Made by a program: the position numbers and the translations under genes. DNA of 64,000 nucleotides from Culex pipiens pallens (lineage: Eukaryota > Arthropoda > Insecta > Diptera > Culicidae): positions 135,792,455 to 135,856,454 of the forward strand of contig NC_068937.1 of the NCBI RefSeq assembly GCF_016801865.2, read 5' to 3'. This document shows positions 25,401 through 34,709 of this stretch, one piece after another. The notes below the pieces were generated by a model. The model worked only from the letters and a program-made list of their open reading frames with translations, searched no databases and had not been told where the DNA came from. How positions within the stretch are numbered: position 1 is the first letter of the stretch; every line of letters starts with the position of its first letter.

Positions 25401-28400
25401 GGCATTATTCAATTATTACGACCAATCACCAACTGAAAACAGGTTTTTGAAATTCCATCAAATGTTTTACAGTAAAAATTGTAAACAGTCCGTTTCGATT
25501 ATCCGAAGGTGACCAATAAAAAATAATTCGTATTTTTTATTTTCGTTTAAAATTCGAGTTCAGCGACTTAATTTTAGTCACTGTTGAGTGGTTGATTGTC
25601 TATTAAATAAAAAAAAATGCATTTTTTCAAAATTTCATTTCAGCCATTTTGGCCGCCATCTTGGATTCCATAATTCTTAATCATTTTAAAGTAGTTAAGG
25701 CTGGTACAAATTTTATTTAAAATTTTTGTAATGAAAATTTAAGTGGAATCAACTAAAATCAATTCAAGATCCATTCACCTGCGTTAAGCATCATTTTTAG
25801 CGTGTTTGGGTTAATTTAAAAATCATTTGAATTCTTGAAGATTTTCGATGTTAATTATTTTTTTTCGCTAAAATTTTTGTTTTCGTCAAATCTTACATTT
25901 TTTGAAAACTAATGATTGCAAAACAACTGAACTAGTGTAAAATGCATTTTAAAACACTTTCCATGCAAATGTTGAAATTGTGGCTTTTTATTTCAATATT
26001 TATATTTTTAATTTTTTTCCGAGGCCTTCGGGTAATCTAGTCTGAACTGTATTCTTATTTTTAACGGTGCACATCAAGCTAAGCTTTTTGCACCACGATT
26101 TTCGGTACGCAAATTTTAGTATCTTCGAAATTATGGGAACTATCGGTTATTTATTCCCTAAAGTTACAGTCTTAAAAAAAAAATAAAGCAGATTTTGACT
26201 CTTTTTACAATCATATTGTTGAAAGGTTAAATCCGTAAGTTTGACAATTTTGGAATAAATAGACAATAATTTCCTTGGTTGCTGTGCACCCTCAAGTTGA
26301 TATTGAAATACATAATAAAATAAAAATAAATTGTTTATTGTGCTTATGAAATTCTATACTTATTGAAATAAGACTTCAAAAATCATAGCGCTGAGTAAAT
26401 TTTCTATTGACACGCGAACTTCGAAAAAATTGCAGCTTATCAAACATTTGTTTTTTAAACCGGGTCCGGTGGTAATCGTAGTTGCTTCTCCCCCCTCGCC
26501 AAAGAAATATATCATGGAATACTCAACAAAAAAAAAACAACCAAAGCCTAGTAGCTTGAGTCTATTACATAAATTTAAACATTATTTTCCCGAATTCTTC
26601 ATTTAGAATAACTAGAATAATATTCTGATAGAGAAAAGTATACGTTGAAGTCATTTAAGAGGAATTAGTCAAATTTTAACTAAACTTAAATTATTTTCCC
26701 GGTTTGTCAGTCGAATTCCCGAGTTTTTCCCGGTTTTCTCCCGGTGGAATAAATTCCCGGGTTTTTCCCGGTTTTTTCCCGAGGTGGCCACCCTGAATTT
26801 AAACTAACATCCAAGAAAAATAAAAGAAACCCACAAAAAAATCGTCAGCTGAAGAGGCCGTTGGGCAGCAACAACATCAGCCTCGACACCAAGTTCTTCG
26901 GATTCGAGATTTTGCGCGCCAAACTGCCGCGCTGCCACCAAAAACCAGTTTCAGAGAGCCTCGCAGAAACAGGACAAGGACCGGGGCTCGGCGCGTCCCC
27001 ATCATTATATTGGCAGCATCGCGCGCTGGCATAAAAAAAGCGGTGTATTTTCGCAGGCTCCCCTTTCCTTTGCTGACGACGAGAAGTTGCTGGGAAGTCA
27101 CAAGAGATCTGCGGTGTGTGTGTCTTTGTCTGTGCGGCTTGGCCGTTGCTCTTCGGTTGGTGCCCTTTTTTAATGGCCTCTGCGAAAAGAAGGCTGGAAA
27201 AAAGAGCACACTGGGAAGTCGTGTGTGTGTGTGTGTGTGTGGAGAGGAAGGAAAGGAGAAAAAAGTTGCAAATTCACACAGGTATTTATCTGTCGTTGCT
27301 CGGGAACCGGATCGTCGACGACGGGCCCCGCCAGAGGCCACATGGAACTGGCGCAACCTCGAAGAACCAGGTAGAAAACACAAGCAACAGAAGAAGTCGT
27401 GATGTTTCACGAGCGCAAAGGGGTCCAAGTAGGCATTTGTACGAAAGTGCTGTGCGCGCAGGAAAATAATAAGAAAGACCAACACTAACGTAGCAATTAT
27501 AGCAAGCCTTGAGCAAGTCGAGGCCAGCCAGCGAACAACTCTCTGGATGAGATGGTCACTTTTTGTACCCATGGCCTGCTGCTGATGCTACTCAAAACTT
27601 CTTCTTCAGCGAGCCTCCGAGCCCGGCTAAGAAGTTTGAACAATCTCGAGTGGCCAACCGACCAACCTTTCCCGACGCGGATGTGAGCAGGCAACAATTT
27701 TCGATTTTCCTCCATGACTTGGAGTTTTTTTTCTCTCTTTCAAGAACTAATCAGCTTGAAAATTAGGCTTTTTGAAGATTTTTAACCTGCTGGTTCTTTC
27801 TGGTTTAGTTCCGCGCGCTGGCGTAACACCTTCGGCAGACTAATGGGCCCGCAAATCGTCACCACTCAAAAGTTCGTTATTTCAAATTTTGGCCAATTCC
27901 GAGAGCGAAGATCGAACGCGAACGAACGAGAGGCGACTTGAAATTACCATCCATCCGAGATGGCCATGGAATTGGGATGTGTGTGGAGAGGTCGAGAATA
28001 ATTACGGGGAAGAATGAAATTGCCTCTACTTTTTTTTTCTTCCTTCCCCAATAATAACAATTGCGGTGGGTTGAGAAAAGGGGGGCTTGGAAAGGAGCGA
28101 GAAAATGGAGCCTCTTGCGAAGGCCAAAGGCATGGAAAAGTTAAACTGTTGCTCTGCTGTGATGTTGGAGGATGTTTTGAACTAAAGCATTTCAAGGAAG
28201 AGTTGGACTCAATGATAGATTTGAACATTTATGATCACTAAAAATTAGTTTCTTGGTCGCACAATATCCACTCAATATAACGTTTACACTCTTGTTCCAA
28301 TGAGTTTCCAGTTATTTCAATGATTCATATGAACAGTTAACTAGACACGGTAAGCCTGGCATTTTTTGACAGTTCAACGCTAACTTTTCAAATTTCGCCA

Positions 28401-31400
28401 TGTTTGGAAGCTGTGCTACAAATCATTCAGGTTTTGTCGAACGCGAACCACAAAAAAATGTGTTTTTGGGCAAATGTCAAAATTGAGTGAATTCAACTCG
28501 GAATTCAATCAAAATGTAGTGAAACTAAAATCTGACATTTTTTGAAATTTGACGAGAACTAATATGTTTTGGTTGCGGAGTAGCACACCCTAACCTATCA
28601 TTCAAAGTGACTGTCAAACTCGGCCAGGCCTACTTGCTTACGGTTGACTGTGAATATGAATCGTTGAAATAAGTTTAAGTTTTGATTCAGTTTTATTTTT
28701 GATCCAAATTTGACTATACATTGATCAAACGTGTTTTTTTACAGTTACTTTTTCGTTAAAGATGAAAACTAGATTCCAAAATTTTAACTTTGTTTTAAAC
28801 TGACTTACAAAATACGACGGATCTGGGACCAATGGCCGAACCGTACCACAATTCGAAGCCAACGGACGCCGAAGAGCTCTAAAGTGCTTTGCTTATAATG
28901 AGTGAGAGATAATGTAGAATTTCAGCATGAAATAAGACGAGATTCAGTCCATATAATTTCCGTTGTATACCTAACCTAACACACATATGTGTTTGCTTCT
29001 GCTTGCCTCTATTTTTTGTCTTATGTGGCAAAAAAAACCCCAACGCAAAGAAGCAGAATCTCATGCAAAGGTGAGCGACGATCTTCGTCATCACTACGAA
29101 AGAGACTCTTTTCTTCGGCGTGTCCGATCGCCACCAATACCAAATAACATTTCACCGCGCCAACACCGGCACAAAACCCCGCTCGTTCATAACAAGTGGT
29201 TGTGCGATGATCGATGATGATCGATGATGACGATCAGCGATGATGATTACAGGTAATTTTACCTGTTCCCTTCTCTCTGTGCCGCTGTGGCGTGATCCAA
29301 TGCCCACCAATACCAAATAACAAAAAGTTGTGTGTGCTCGTGTGCTCACGATCATCGAACCTCTTGGATCTAGAAGAAGCAGAAGAAGGAGCTCAAGCTT
29401 GAGGCAGGTGGGCAACGAAACACGCGGGGTTCGTTCAATCGCGCAAACCTCCTCACCTGCGGGAGATTCTTGGGTTTTTGTAACAACTCTACAGCTCTTA
29501 AGGTTGGTTGAGTTGTTCAGCTGAGCTGGTGCGATCGCGTTTGAAGGGGGTTTTGATGAGGGTAAGATTTGATCGTACGAGAAACTAAGGGAATTAATCA
29601 AATCCTGAAAAGTTGCAGATGACTAACTTCGTAGAAACGATCAACGAACCATCGCTGCGGTTAACTGGACCCAGTAGGCTTGGTCATTTTGACAGGACGC
29701 GTAGAAGGGAGTTGTTGCAGACTTTTCAAGTTGTCTGCAAGGCCTGCTTGGATCAGCGCCATGTTCCGTTGGTTTTGCGCGCAAAGCACTCAACCCGAAT
29801 AATCGCGTTGAAAGAAAGACACAAGCCTCTTCGTCGTGGTACCTGGCCTGGCAATAATGGTTCCCCACCGCCCCGCAACCGCCGCGGGAGAAAAATGCCA
29901 AGAGATCATTATAAAATGTGGTACATAAAGCTGGGGTACCTACTTTTTTTTATTATTATTTCATGAACGCAAGAAGGCTTGTAAGATCTCAACTCTTTCA
30001 AGTTTCTTTCTTTTCACCATACAGAAATTAAATTCTGTTCATTTTTCCTGGAAGAAGAAGCCAAGCCAGAGCAACAACACCGGTGAACCTGTAATTCGCC
30101 GAGGCTCCTCTTACCCAGTATGTGCTCGCCCCCCCGCAACCCGGCGCTGTTCGTTCCGCCGCCGTGGCCACCAACACACGGCTCTCCTCTTGCGCGGAGA
30201 ATGTGTTTCTCATGAAAAGAGGGGGGATTTTTATATAAGAAGCAGCAATCATCATCACGATCATCATCCTGGCCGCCATGACTTCAACTCGCCATCCCGT
30301 GGCCAAGCGAGGAACCTTCTTCTGCTTCAAACCCAGCAGCGGTAGACCGGGCAGGAGTCCGGCCGGGGGTAATTCGTGACGGTGACCTCTCTCTTTCCGA
30401 AGAAGAAATAACATCGCAGCAGCAGAGCTTTTCAAATCGAGAGCCGTTCCGAGGTCAACTCCGGTTATTCCACCGAGGAGCCAAGCCACAAGACGCTTTT
30501 CAAAACGAAAGCAGCAATTCTTGTTGGCGGCGGCGGCTGTGCCACGAAATGGGGTCACCCCTTCGCGAAACGAAACGGTTCTGCGCGACTTTCCAAAAAC
30601 CCCCGTTTTGCCTTCGCGCGAGAGAGTTGAGGTGTTGGAATTAGGAGTTTGACCCCCTCGGGCGGACGGATTTTACAAATGGGTTCCGCTTATTTTGCGC
30701 CATCGCAGCACTAAAATCGCGCCCGTTTTGTGGTGCACCACTTTTAAGAGGGAGATTAGCGGGAGAATTATGATGAGTGGGGTAAATGGTGAGTTGGCGA
30801 GCTGAAGAGGGTATTAATTTTTCAAGAAAGTTCTGCACGAAGCGAAGGCGCTCAGTTGAAAAGATTTTATCACACGTCACTTAATAAGACGATTAACGTT
30901 CAGATTGATATGTTTTATACGTATTAAATGGATGATAAATAGGTAATTTTCTTTTTTGTTTAATTGCTTTAGAAGAACCTAACACCAAGCGGTAAATTAA
31001 AAGAAGTACTAGATTGATTGTATCCAATAAATTTTAAGGAAGTATTAGACTACGACAAACAAACTTTTTGACAGTTAGGAATTTTGCCTACTCTGTTTGT
31101 TTGCAGAAACGTCATCCTGCATACATTTGGCTTTGTTTGTGAGTTTGCCGCAAACAAGTTTGGTAAACTGTCAAACACAAAAAAGGGCGAGTTTGTTTGT
31201 TTGTTTGCCATAGTCGAATAGCTCCTTTACTGAATATAGTGTTAGTTTTTTGAAAATTAAGAAGGAAGATAAGATTAAAACATCCAAATAGCCGTCTTTT
31301 AAAAATTCCTTCAAGCAGCAATTTAACGGACAATTTTTATTTATATGTTAATTAAATTTTTTTTATTTATATCTTGTGTTGCCTGTTTCATAGAAGTTTG

Positions 31401-34400
31401 GTATTCCTTCCATGTTTTTCTTGAATAGCACAACTCGACATTTTTGAAGTTTATGTCAGCAGTCGTTTTCAATTTCGTGATAGATTTAGGCTTTCCGATA
31501 GAATGAATTCCCTGATAATAAATGAAATTGTAAATTTCGGGTATAAATGGTATGGAATAATCATGTTTGCGAATATTTGGTGAAAGTTTGAAGTAATTTG
31601 GACGAATTAGCATAGCATAGCATTGGTGTCTACCCGTAGTTGCAACTCTGTTATTGACCAGGACCTCCAAGAATTGCTCCGTGGACCACAGATGAAGAGT
31701 AGGAACCAATCATCACCACTTCGCAACTCTCAAATGTCCCTATCATGCTAGCCAATCACAGCGCCGGCCACGACCAGTGGTAAGACACGGGGGAAGTGGA
31801 TAGGAATTTTAGTCCGATACTTGAGTGATGAAGACCGCTAAATCAGCTGCGTCTTCGACAAAGTATCACGTGAGGTTTGAGGGTGTTAGTAAGATGGGTG
31901 TGAAGCCAGGATTCACCGTGGTAAGTGATGCGGCCGGTCAAATCTATTTATAGTCCTTAATTCTTCGTATGTTCTTGGATTCATTTTTGGAAGCTTTCCA
32001 ATTCGGTTCACCAAGCTTTTTTGTGGTGAATTCTGTCGTGTTGAAAGTTCAATATTCGCCTAACAATTATGCAACCAATGTCGTCCTTGAATTCAACTTG
32101 CATTCAATATTGCATTTTCCTGTTCTTAGGTTCACACAGATTCCAATCAAGTTTCTTGGATTCTTATAGCATTCTTAATCCTTCTAGACAATTAATCCTC
32201 GATGGTCTGGTGGTTAGCATTTTGTCTGCTGACCCAAAGGACGGGGGATCGAACCCCGCCGCGAGCTAATGAATTTTTCGTTCGTATTCAAGTGTTCATA
32301 ATTCCTTCTTTCCATAATTTCTCGATAGGAGCAGATGGGAATCGAACCCAGAACCTTCCGCTTACAAAGCGAACAGCGTAACCATTCAGCCACGCCTACC
32401 CCCTAGTTTGAAGTAATTTGGACGAATTTTAGGAAAACTGGGTGGTCCATAAACCAAGTAAATTAAATTATTTTTTTTTAAAACGAGTATTTTGCGAGTA
32501 GACAAATTTATGATTAATCAGAAAAAAACCCAAAACAGGTATTCGGGATTGCCTCTAGTCAACCCGAAAAACTTACTATGTGGTCAATATTTTATGAAAA
32601 AAAAAAACTGCAAGACAAAATTGAAATAATATAACTTTCAAAATCATTCTCATTCAGGCTGGTTTTGTTCAAAGTCGGGTGAACAATCACGGGGCAAATC
32701 AGAAATGTTTCAAAAAAGTTCAAAATTTTGAATGGAAATTTACGTGCAACCAACTGAAACTAATTTAAAATGCATTTCTTTGCGTGTTGAATCATTTTTC
32801 GCATGTTTGAATTAATTCTAAAATCTTTTGAATTTTGATGAATCCTCGATGTAGAAAACCGCAAAAAGGTTTTATCGTCAAATCTTTTTAACTAATGATT
32901 GCATATCAACTGTAAGAGTTAAGGAGCAATTAAACTATGGCAAACAACCTCGAAAACAAACATACTTTTGACAGTTTGGCAGTTTGCCTTCTTTGTTCAT
33001 TTGCCTTTATTTGTTTTCAGCCTGTTTACATTTGACTTTGTTTGCGTGTTTGGCAAACTGTCAAACACAAAAATGTGCGAGCCTGTTTGCCATAGTCTAG
33101 TAGCTCTTTTACAATGCATTTTCTAATAATTGTTTAATTGACACATTCTCCAGCGACAAAACGACACGTTTTGGCTGGAAGGTTGAACATTTCAAATATT
33201 TATTCGTATTTTTACTGGTCCAATCATCAATCATAGTTTGATTAACAATGGTAAATATTTATAAAAAAAAAACGTTACTTCATCCACCGTTAGGTGGTTG
33301 GTGCCTTCCTCGGATTCATACACCACACAGCCTCAAAAAACTGTATAACTAACAATTATTTTATCAAAATATCTGAGATCCGGCCTCAAAAAAAGTGAAT
33401 TAAAAACACTAAAGTACTACTTTTGATAGGGTTGTCAGATCTTCAATCTTTTAAGTTTGTTGGAAAGGTCTTTTTATTATCTATCCAACGATGGGTCGCA
33501 TGATAGATCCGGACAACTTTTTCATCAAAATATTTGAGATCCGTCCTAAAAAAGTGTATAATTAACACTTAAGTGCACACAACTTTTGATAGGGTTGTCA
33601 GATCTTCAATCTTTTGAACGCGTTGGAAAGGTCTTTCAAATACCTTTCTAACCCTTACCCTTTTTTACAATATTTCAAAGTCTAGCCAAATCGTTTTTTT
33701 TTTTAGCATAACTTTTGAAGTACTTTTCTTCATAATATTAACTAGGGTCTTGTGGGACCCCAAGACGGGCTTTTTGGGGTTTTATTTTTTTTGTTTGAGG
33801 TGAATTGCCGAAACATTTCATTTAATTTAAAATCCCATTCAAAGGGTTTTTTCTTGGAATTGCAAAAAATGTTGTTTGCAACTAATTGCAAAACTTTTTT
33901 TTGCATGCTGAAAAAATCATCTTTTTACAACTTTTTTCATAAACTCCTATCTTGTTGAAATCGTGGTTGAAACATTGATTTTTAACGATTTTTTTGATGG
34001 ACTATCATAAAAGTGATTCTCATTCCCACCTACCTTTGGCGTGTGACATCCGTACGAACCGAGCACCTCGTTCTCGACCTCATTCTCCTCGGCATTACTG
34101 TAAATCACCAATCCTCCCGAACCACCACCTCCGCCACCACCACTGCGTCCGGACAAATCACCCGCCTCCAGCCCGGAGGTGGATGCCCGGGAACCACCAC
34201 TCCCGCTAGAACTGGCCACAACGGCGACCTCACCGTGTCGTACCCGAGCCAGCGACGGATTGGCCGCCGTTTTGCGTGACCGATTCGCGTACTCGTGCGA
34301 CTCCATGTCCCGCAGGTTATCGAGCGTCGGTTCCGCCCCGCCCAACTTGGAGCAGCTGTACGCGAACCATTGCTCGACAAACTCGACCGGATCGACGACA

Positions 34401-34559
34401 CCGTGCCGGTTGCAGATTTGAATGCCTGTAAGCAGTCCGAGCCGGATTTCTCCCCTCTCAAAGCTTGATTGAAAAATACTCACATTTCTCAACAATCTCG
34501 TCGGACGGTTCCAGCCCGAACTCGTCAAACTGCTCCTTGATGCTTTGGATGGTAACCAT
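4478..34559 (-). CDS. POLA2: DNA polymerase alpha subunit B (primase-polymerase accessory subunit), four exons
   Basis: Nuclear regulatory B subunit of the polymerase alpha-primase complex, which lays RNA-DNA primers. Exons (minus strand): 34484-34559, 34034-34425, 5997-6085, 4478-5936; sum 2016 nt, 671 aa. Donors are GTGAGT, GTAGGT and GTAAGT, and phases match at all three junctions. The start is the ATG at 34559 (MVTIQSIKEQFDEFG), matching the family's N-terminal helical domain. Residues about 1-60 form that domain. A low-complexity Ser/Gly linker follows, then the conserved acidic LGSY..TPK and TKKRPVSRLL..SYSP segments, an OB-fold (about 325-400) and the inactive calcineurin-like phosphoesterase domain (about 421-634: DVLILTGPFGS, NGCVCVNPGHLT, GTFARV). 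Length is close to the fly (about 650) and human (598) proteins. The family call is secure. The 27.9-kb intron is the odd feature. Confidence 0.93.
6208..6328. mobile_element. Short MITE with GTAGGCCTGGCCAA ends
   Basis: A 121-bp unit with perfect 14-bp terminal inverted repeats at 6208-6221 and 6315-6328. Related ends occur at 28350-28633 and as single or abutting ends near 20065, 22764 and 29672, so this is a dispersed family. Confidence 0.65.
7596..7867 (-). mobile_element. SINE-like retroposon with (ATGCTA)n tail and 20-bp target duplication
   Basis: The 272-bp insert is flanked by a perfect 20-bp direct repeat (7576-7595 and 7868-7887, beginning TTTGTAACATC). On the minus strand it ends in ATGCTA-type hexamers next to the left duplication. 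Long variable duplications and a repeated 3' tail are hallmarks of LINE-driven retroposition. It has no open reading frame. The body shares short wording (GGAATGTTAGT) with the larger relatives at 24429 and 31609. Confidence 0.65.
8698..8937. mobile_element. MITE with GCACAKCAACCA inverted ends
   Basis: The left end GATGCACAGCAACCA and the right end TGGTTGATGTGCACC are inverted copies. A second copy in opposite orientation lies at about 26078-26292. Confidence 0.55.
9050..9722. repeat. Near-perfect foldback, about 320-bp arms
   Basis: Positions 9050-9375 and 9400-9722 are reverse complements with few mismatches around a short GC-rich centre (GGCGTCGCGACGC region near 9390). The ends read GTATAYGTATTAG. 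An RNA copy would form a long hairpin. No coding frame. Confidence 0.75.
10173..10395. mobile_element. TA-target MITE inserted into a 14-bp motif copy
   Basis: Ends CACAGAAAAAAA (10173) and TTTTTTTTCTGTG (to 10395) are inverted repeats, flanked by TA at 10171-10172 and 10396-10397. Removing the element and one TA leaves TGTAGTACTAGAAT, so the motif predates the insertion. Confidence 0.75.
11982..11989 (+). promoter_or_regulatory. Canonical TATA box, isolated
   Basis: TATAAAAG followed by GGG, 4 bp after a 13/14 match to the 14-bp motif (11965-11978). A start about 30 bp downstream would fall near 12012. No gene is evident downstream on the plus strand, so this is only a candidate core promoter. 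Confidence 0.25.
12217..13060. mobile_element. Foldback element with a MITE at its exact centre
   Basis: Arms 12217-12459 and 12810-13060 are inverted copies (shared wording includes TTTTTTAATCCGACTGAAAC and GGTGTCTTCGGCAAAGTTG). At the centre sits a 346-bp MITE (12462-12807) with CACTGAAAAAA ends and TA duplications. Several shadow reading frames fall in the arms but show no protein family. Confidence 0.7.
12462..12807. mobile_element. CACTGAAAAAA-ended TA-target MITE
   Basis: Inverted ends CACTGAAAAAA / TTTTTTCAGTG, flanked by TA at 12460-12461 and 12808-12809. It is inserted at the symmetric centre of the surrounding foldback. Confidence 0.7.
13252..13870. mobile_element. TTAA-target nonautonomous element (piggyBac-type by target)
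   Basis: TTAA at 13248-13251 and 13871-13874 flanks inverted ends CCCTCTACAACCCAA and TTGGGCTGTAGAGAG. A TTAA duplication with CCY ends is characteristic of the piggyBac superfamily. 619 bp, no transposase frame. Confidence 0.65.
14049..14462. mobile_element. hAT-type nonautonomous element with 8-bp duplication
   Basis: Perfect 8-bp direct repeat TATATTTC at 14041-14048 and 14463-14470. The ends CAGGGATGGAATAATC and GATTATTCCATCGCTG are imperfect inverted repeats beginning CAGSG. Both the duplication length and the ends fit hAT. 414 bp, non-coding. Confidence 0.75.
15650..20700. other. GC-richer, repeat-poor intron block with promoter-like features
   Basis: Composition changes from AT-rich repeat DNA to mixed, CpG-rich sequence with CA/GA microsatellites (18355-18475, 18650-18760) and GTC/GAC trinucleotide runs (19165-19200). 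On the minus strand TTTCAGTTTAGC and GGTTCAGTTCG near 19810-19830 resemble insect initiators, and GTAGGT near 19700 could be a donor. On the plus strand TATAAAT at 16590 lies 27 bp before TCAGTG at 16615. Many short frames exist but none resembles a known protein. It could be enhancer DNA or unannotated first exons. Confidence 0.3.
22072..22310. mobile_element. MITE with CACTCAA..CCCCGRTGGTT ends
   Basis: The left end CACTCAACCCCCGGTGGTTG and the right end, inverted CACTCAAACCCCGATGGTTT, match over about 25 bp with few differences. 239 bp, non-coding, AT-rich flanks, no clear duplication. Confidence 0.65.
24429..25431 (-). mobile_element. SINE-like retroposon with hexamer tail and tandem 5' units
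   Basis: Flanked by a 23-bp direct repeat with one mismatch (24406-24428 and 25432-25454, beginning ACTGAAAACAGG). On the minus strand its 3' end is a (TTATGC)n tail. The 3' 340 bp closely resemble the element at 31609. The 5' end is a 2.4-copy tandem array (25041-25431). No coding frame. Confidence 0.7.
25041..25431. repeat. Tandem repeat, 149-152 bp unit, about 2.4 copies
   Basis: The phrase CAGGACTGYGCGTCCCCAGA starts at 25063, 25215 and 25364. Units are nearly identical and each contains two shorter CAGCGACACAMAAGAGAC copies. The array forms the 5' part of the retroposon 24429-25431. Confidence 0.8.
26078..26292. mobile_element. Second copy of the GCACAKCAACCA MITE
   Basis: GGTGCACATCAAGCTA at the left and TTGGTTGCTGTGCACC at the right are inverted; this is the opposite orientation to 8698-8937. 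Confidence 0.5.
26820..30660. other. Second GC-richer intron block, no assignable gene
   Basis: Contains several long frames (for example minus 26877-27572 and 30028-30558). They lack ATG starts or family resemblance and are rich in simple repeats, so I do not call them genes. TTATATAAG at 30231 followed by CGCCATGA at 30275 could start a tiny plus-strand frame (33 codons), which is weak. A MITE lies at 28350-28633. Confidence 0.3.
28350..28633. mobile_element. MITE of the GTAGGCCTGGCC family
   Basis: GTAAGCCTGGC...TGACAGTT at the left and TGACTGTCAAACTCGGCCAG..CCTAC at the right form inverted ends related to 6208-6328. 284 bp. Confidence 0.55.
31036..31228. mobile_element. MITE with AAGGAGC..ACTATGGCAAAC ends, copy 1
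   Basis: Inverted ends about 30 bp long, followed inward by TTTGACAGTT and AACTGTCAAACAC. A second copy lies at 32931-33110. Non-coding. Confidence 0.6.
32196..32266 (+). pseudogene. tRNA-like sequence inside a retroposon
   Basis: The A-box region TGGTCTGGTGGTTAGCAT and B-box GGATCGAACCC are present, with CTCG/CGAG able to pair at the ends. The anticodon stem has a mismatch and the acceptor stem is poor, so it is a tRNA relic or SINE part and not a working tRNA. Confidence 0.5.
32328..32400 (-). pseudogene. tRNA-Thr(TGT)-like SINE head
   Basis: Contains GTGGCTGAATGG (A box), an anticodon loop TTTGTAA and the B box GGTTCGATTCC. The acceptor-stem halves do not pair, so it is not a functional tRNA. 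It sits exactly at the 5' end of the retroposon, as expected for a tRNA-derived Pol III promoter. Confidence 0.55.
32931..33110. mobile_element. MITE with AAGGAGC..ACTATGGCAAAC ends, copy 2
   Basis: Same inverted ends as 31036-31228, with AACTGTCAAACACAAAAA inside the right end. Confidence 0.6.
33296..33660. repeat. Two-copy dispersed repeat, about 163-bp offset
   Basis: TTTTGATAGGGTTGTCAGAT followed by CTTCAATCTTTT occurs near 33421 and 33583, each preceded by an AAAATATYTGAGATCCG phrase. It resembles a diverged tandem pair in AT-rich DNA with no coding frame. Confidence 0.55.
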
Positions 34560-34606
34560 TGTGACCACCGCGCAGAAAGTGGCCCACTTGCACTGGGACA
34601 CGCGTC

Positions 34607-34708
34607 GCGCCGGGAAAATCGGAACAAACTTGCGGAACACGAAAACAGTTGCTGCCGCCCGCTTGCGAACTTCTCATGTAAACACACACAACACGATTTG
34701 GCGGGAAA
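34607..34708. promoter_or_regulatory. POLA2 upstream region with E2F-like sites
   Basis: TTTGGCGGGAAA at 34697-34708 is a textbook E2F site about 138 bp upstream of the ATG. GCGCCGGGAAAA at 34607-34618 is a second E2F-like match. E2F control fits an S-phase replication gene. Site function is inferred from sequence only. Confidence 0.5.
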
Positions 34709-34709
34709 A

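Larger units (their letters stand above)
23017..26795. mobile_element. 3.8-kb nonautonomous DNA element with 9-bp target duplication
   Basis: Ends CAGGGTGGCCACC (23017) and GGTGGCCACCCTG (to 26795) are perfect inverted repeats, followed inward by CCCGG-rich subterminal tracts. The element is flanked by AATTTAAAC at 23008-23016 and 26796-26804. A 9-bp duplication points to Mutator-like elements, whereas CAGGG ends resemble hAT (8 bp), so the superfamily is unresolved. The interior has no transposase and contains a nested retroposon (24429-25431) and a MITE (26078-26292). Confidence 0.75.
31609..32404 (-). mobile_element. tRNA-headed SINE-like retroposon, 796 bp, 24-bp target duplication
   Basis: A perfect 24-bp direct repeat (31585-31608 and 32405-32428, beginning AGTTTGAAGTAATTTGG) flanks the element. 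On the minus strand the 5' end (32400-32328) is tRNA-like with Pol III A and B boxes. The 3' end is a (TGCTA)n-type tail. The 3' 340 bp are shared with 24429-24785. A plus-strand tRNA-like sequence lies inside at 32196-32266. Confidence 0.75.
6086..34033 (-). other. Giant second intron of POLA2 (27,948 bp)
   Basis: Bounded by donor GTAGGT (GT at 34033-34032) and acceptor CCACAG (AG at 6087-6086). It joins ...CHTPK to TKKRPVSRLL in phase 0, as expected from the protein family. I find no convincing protein gene inside. It is filled with MITEs, foldbacks, retroposons, a 14-bp motif cluster (6.8-17.3 kb) and two more GC-rich stretches (about 15.7-20.7 and 26.8-30.7 kb). Stretches not itemised elsewhere (for example 7,900-8,230, 20.8-22.0 kb, 33.7-34.0 kb) are AT-rich and unremarkable. 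Confidence 0.9.

Noticed and set aside
26877..27572. 231-codon minus-strand frame in the intron
   Set aside because: No family resemblance, low-complexity His/Thr and Arg/Lys runs from simple repeats, and no splice or promoter support.
30028..30558. 176-codon minus-strand frame
   Set aside because: It begins at a non-ATG codon, is rich in Ala/Leu/Met from repeats and has no recognisable domain.
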